Assembly (NCBI RefSeq): GCF_000969605.1
Contig: NZ_JZUE01000023.1
Location: forward strand, 1 to 64,000
DNA: 64,000 nt
Direction: 5' to 3'
Source of the DNA: Aquincola tertiaricarbonis
GTDB taxonomy: Bacteria > Pseudomonadota > Gammaproteobacteria > Burkholderiales > Burkholderiaceae_C
Shown here: piece by piece, positions 63,444 through 64,000 of the stretch
How the letters are laid out: each line of letters begins with the position of its first letter
Numbering within the stretch: the stretch's first letter is position 1
The notes under the pieces: generated by a model
What the model saw: only the letters and a program-made list of their open reading frames with translations
What the model was told of the DNA's origin: nothing
Databases searched by the model: none
Program-made: the position numbers and the translations under genes

Positions 63444-64000
63444 CGGTGTTCGTCTTCCTCGGCTCGCTGCTGGCCGCCATGGCCATCGGCATTCCCATCG
63501 CCTATTCGCTGCTGCTGTCCGGCGTGGCGCTGATGTGGCACCTGGACCTGTTCGATGCACAGATCCTGGCGCAGAACGTGATCAACGGCGCCGACAGCTT
63601 CCCGCTGCTGGCGGTGCCCTTCTTCATGCTGGCCGGCGAGATCATGAACGTGGGCGGCCTGTCGCGCCGCATCGTGACGCTGGCCCTCACGCTGGTGGGC
63701 CACCGCCGCGGCGGCCTGGGCTTCGTGGCCATCGTGGCGGCCTGCCTGATGGCGGCGCTGTCGGGCTCGGCGGTGGCCGACACCGCGGCGCTGGCCGCAC
63801 TGCTGCTGCCGATGATGGTGCGCGCCGGCCACGACAAGGCCCGCGCCGGCGGCCTCATCGCCTCGGCCGGCATCATCGCGCCGGTGATCCCGCCGTCCAT
63901 CGGCTTCGTCATCTTCGGCGTGGCGGCCAACGTGTCGATCAGCAAGCTGTTCCTGGCCGGCATCGTGCCGGGGCTGCTGATGGGCGTGGCCATCGCCATC
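63440..64000 (+). CDS. TRAP transporter large permease (DctM type), cut by window edge
   Basis: The first 187 residues are visible and the frame is open to the edge; the family length is about 425. It begins MTVFVFLGSLLAAMAIGIPIAY. It shows DctM signatures PLLAVPFFMLAGEIMN, MAALSGSAVADTAAL and IIAPVIPPSIGFVIFG, with several hydrophobic segments. Its ATG overlaps the DctQ stop. Together they form the membrane part of a secondary solute importer whose substrate is set by a receptor not seen here. Confidence 0.92.
   Translation, partial: MTVFVFLGSLLAAMAIGIPIAYSLLLSGVALMWHLDLFDAQILAQNVINGADSFPLLAVPFFMLAGEIMNVGGLSRRIVTLALTLVGHRRGGLGFVAIVAACLMAALSGSAVADTAALAALLLPMMVRAGHDKARAGGLIASAGIIAPVIPPSIGFVIFGVAANVSISKLFLAGIVPGLLMGVAIAI

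Overview
The window is a chromosomal segment of very high GC content, dense in genes and with strong G/C preference at third codon positions. The gene set points to a motile betaproteobacterium of the order Burkholderiales, probably the Rubrivivax/Leptothrix/Ideonella side. The indicators are a Bug-type solute receptor, a PEP-CTERM exported protein, cytochrome c4-like protein, TamA/TamB, a TRAP transporter and a flagellin/FliD/FliS/FliT block. This placement is inferred from gene content, not from a marker phylogeny. I see no insertion sequence, prophage, CRISPR array or rRNA. One tRNA (Arg, anticodon CCU) is present.

Layout. 1-5.1 kb: the tail of a large surface protein, then a hybrid histidine kinase and a REC-GGDEF-EAL regulator in overlapping reading frames, met head-on by an RsbQ-like hydrolase. 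6-10 kb: DoxX, two more alpha/beta hydrolases, a DUF2382 stress-type protein and a small membrane protein. 10.2-12.5 kb: a cation/proton antiporter and a secreted cyanophycinase. 12.5-16.5 kb: a coupled operon (Bug receptor, TauE/SafE permease, amidohydrolase) diverging from a HutC-type GntR regulator, with a palindromic operator between them. 16.5-22.6 kb: two hybrid PAS kinases flanking SelO. 22.6-27.2 kb: an acyltransferase, a PEP-CTERM SGNH-like protein, small genes, a cysteine-rich ArsR and tRNA-Arg. 27.2-39.1 kb: an outer-membrane assembly and proteolysis group (VWA, TamA and TamB, with an S9 peptidase, a GNAT protein and MoxR). 39.1-39.9 kb: a dihaem cytochrome c. 39.9-51.2 kb: a complete glycogen/maltodextrin cluster, glgC-glgA diverging from glgP-glgB-glgX-malQ. 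51.3-53.3 kb: an orphan peptide-type solute receptor and a single-domain response regulator. 53.4-62.1 kb: a minor pilin, YcgR, FliT, FliS, FliD, two flagellins and a SPINDLY-type O-GlcNAc transferase homologue. 62.1-64 kb: a TetR regulator and the start of a TRAP transporter operon.

How the parts work together. The flagellar block makes filament subunits, cap and chaperones. It also carries a c-di-GMP brake and a likely flagellin glycosyltransferase. Two sigma-28 promoters of identical geometry (TCAAGT-N14-[GT]CCGATAA) precede fliS and the distal flagellin. The glycogen cluster covers synthesis (GlgC, GlgA, GlgB) and mobilisation (GlgP, GlgX, MalQ) from one divergent control region. The 12.5-16.5 kb cassette looks like a regulated uptake and hydrolysis module for an unknown, probably nitrogenous, compound. 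Several multidomain sensors and c-di-GMP proteins suggest an environmentally responsive, possibly biofilm-forming bacterium.
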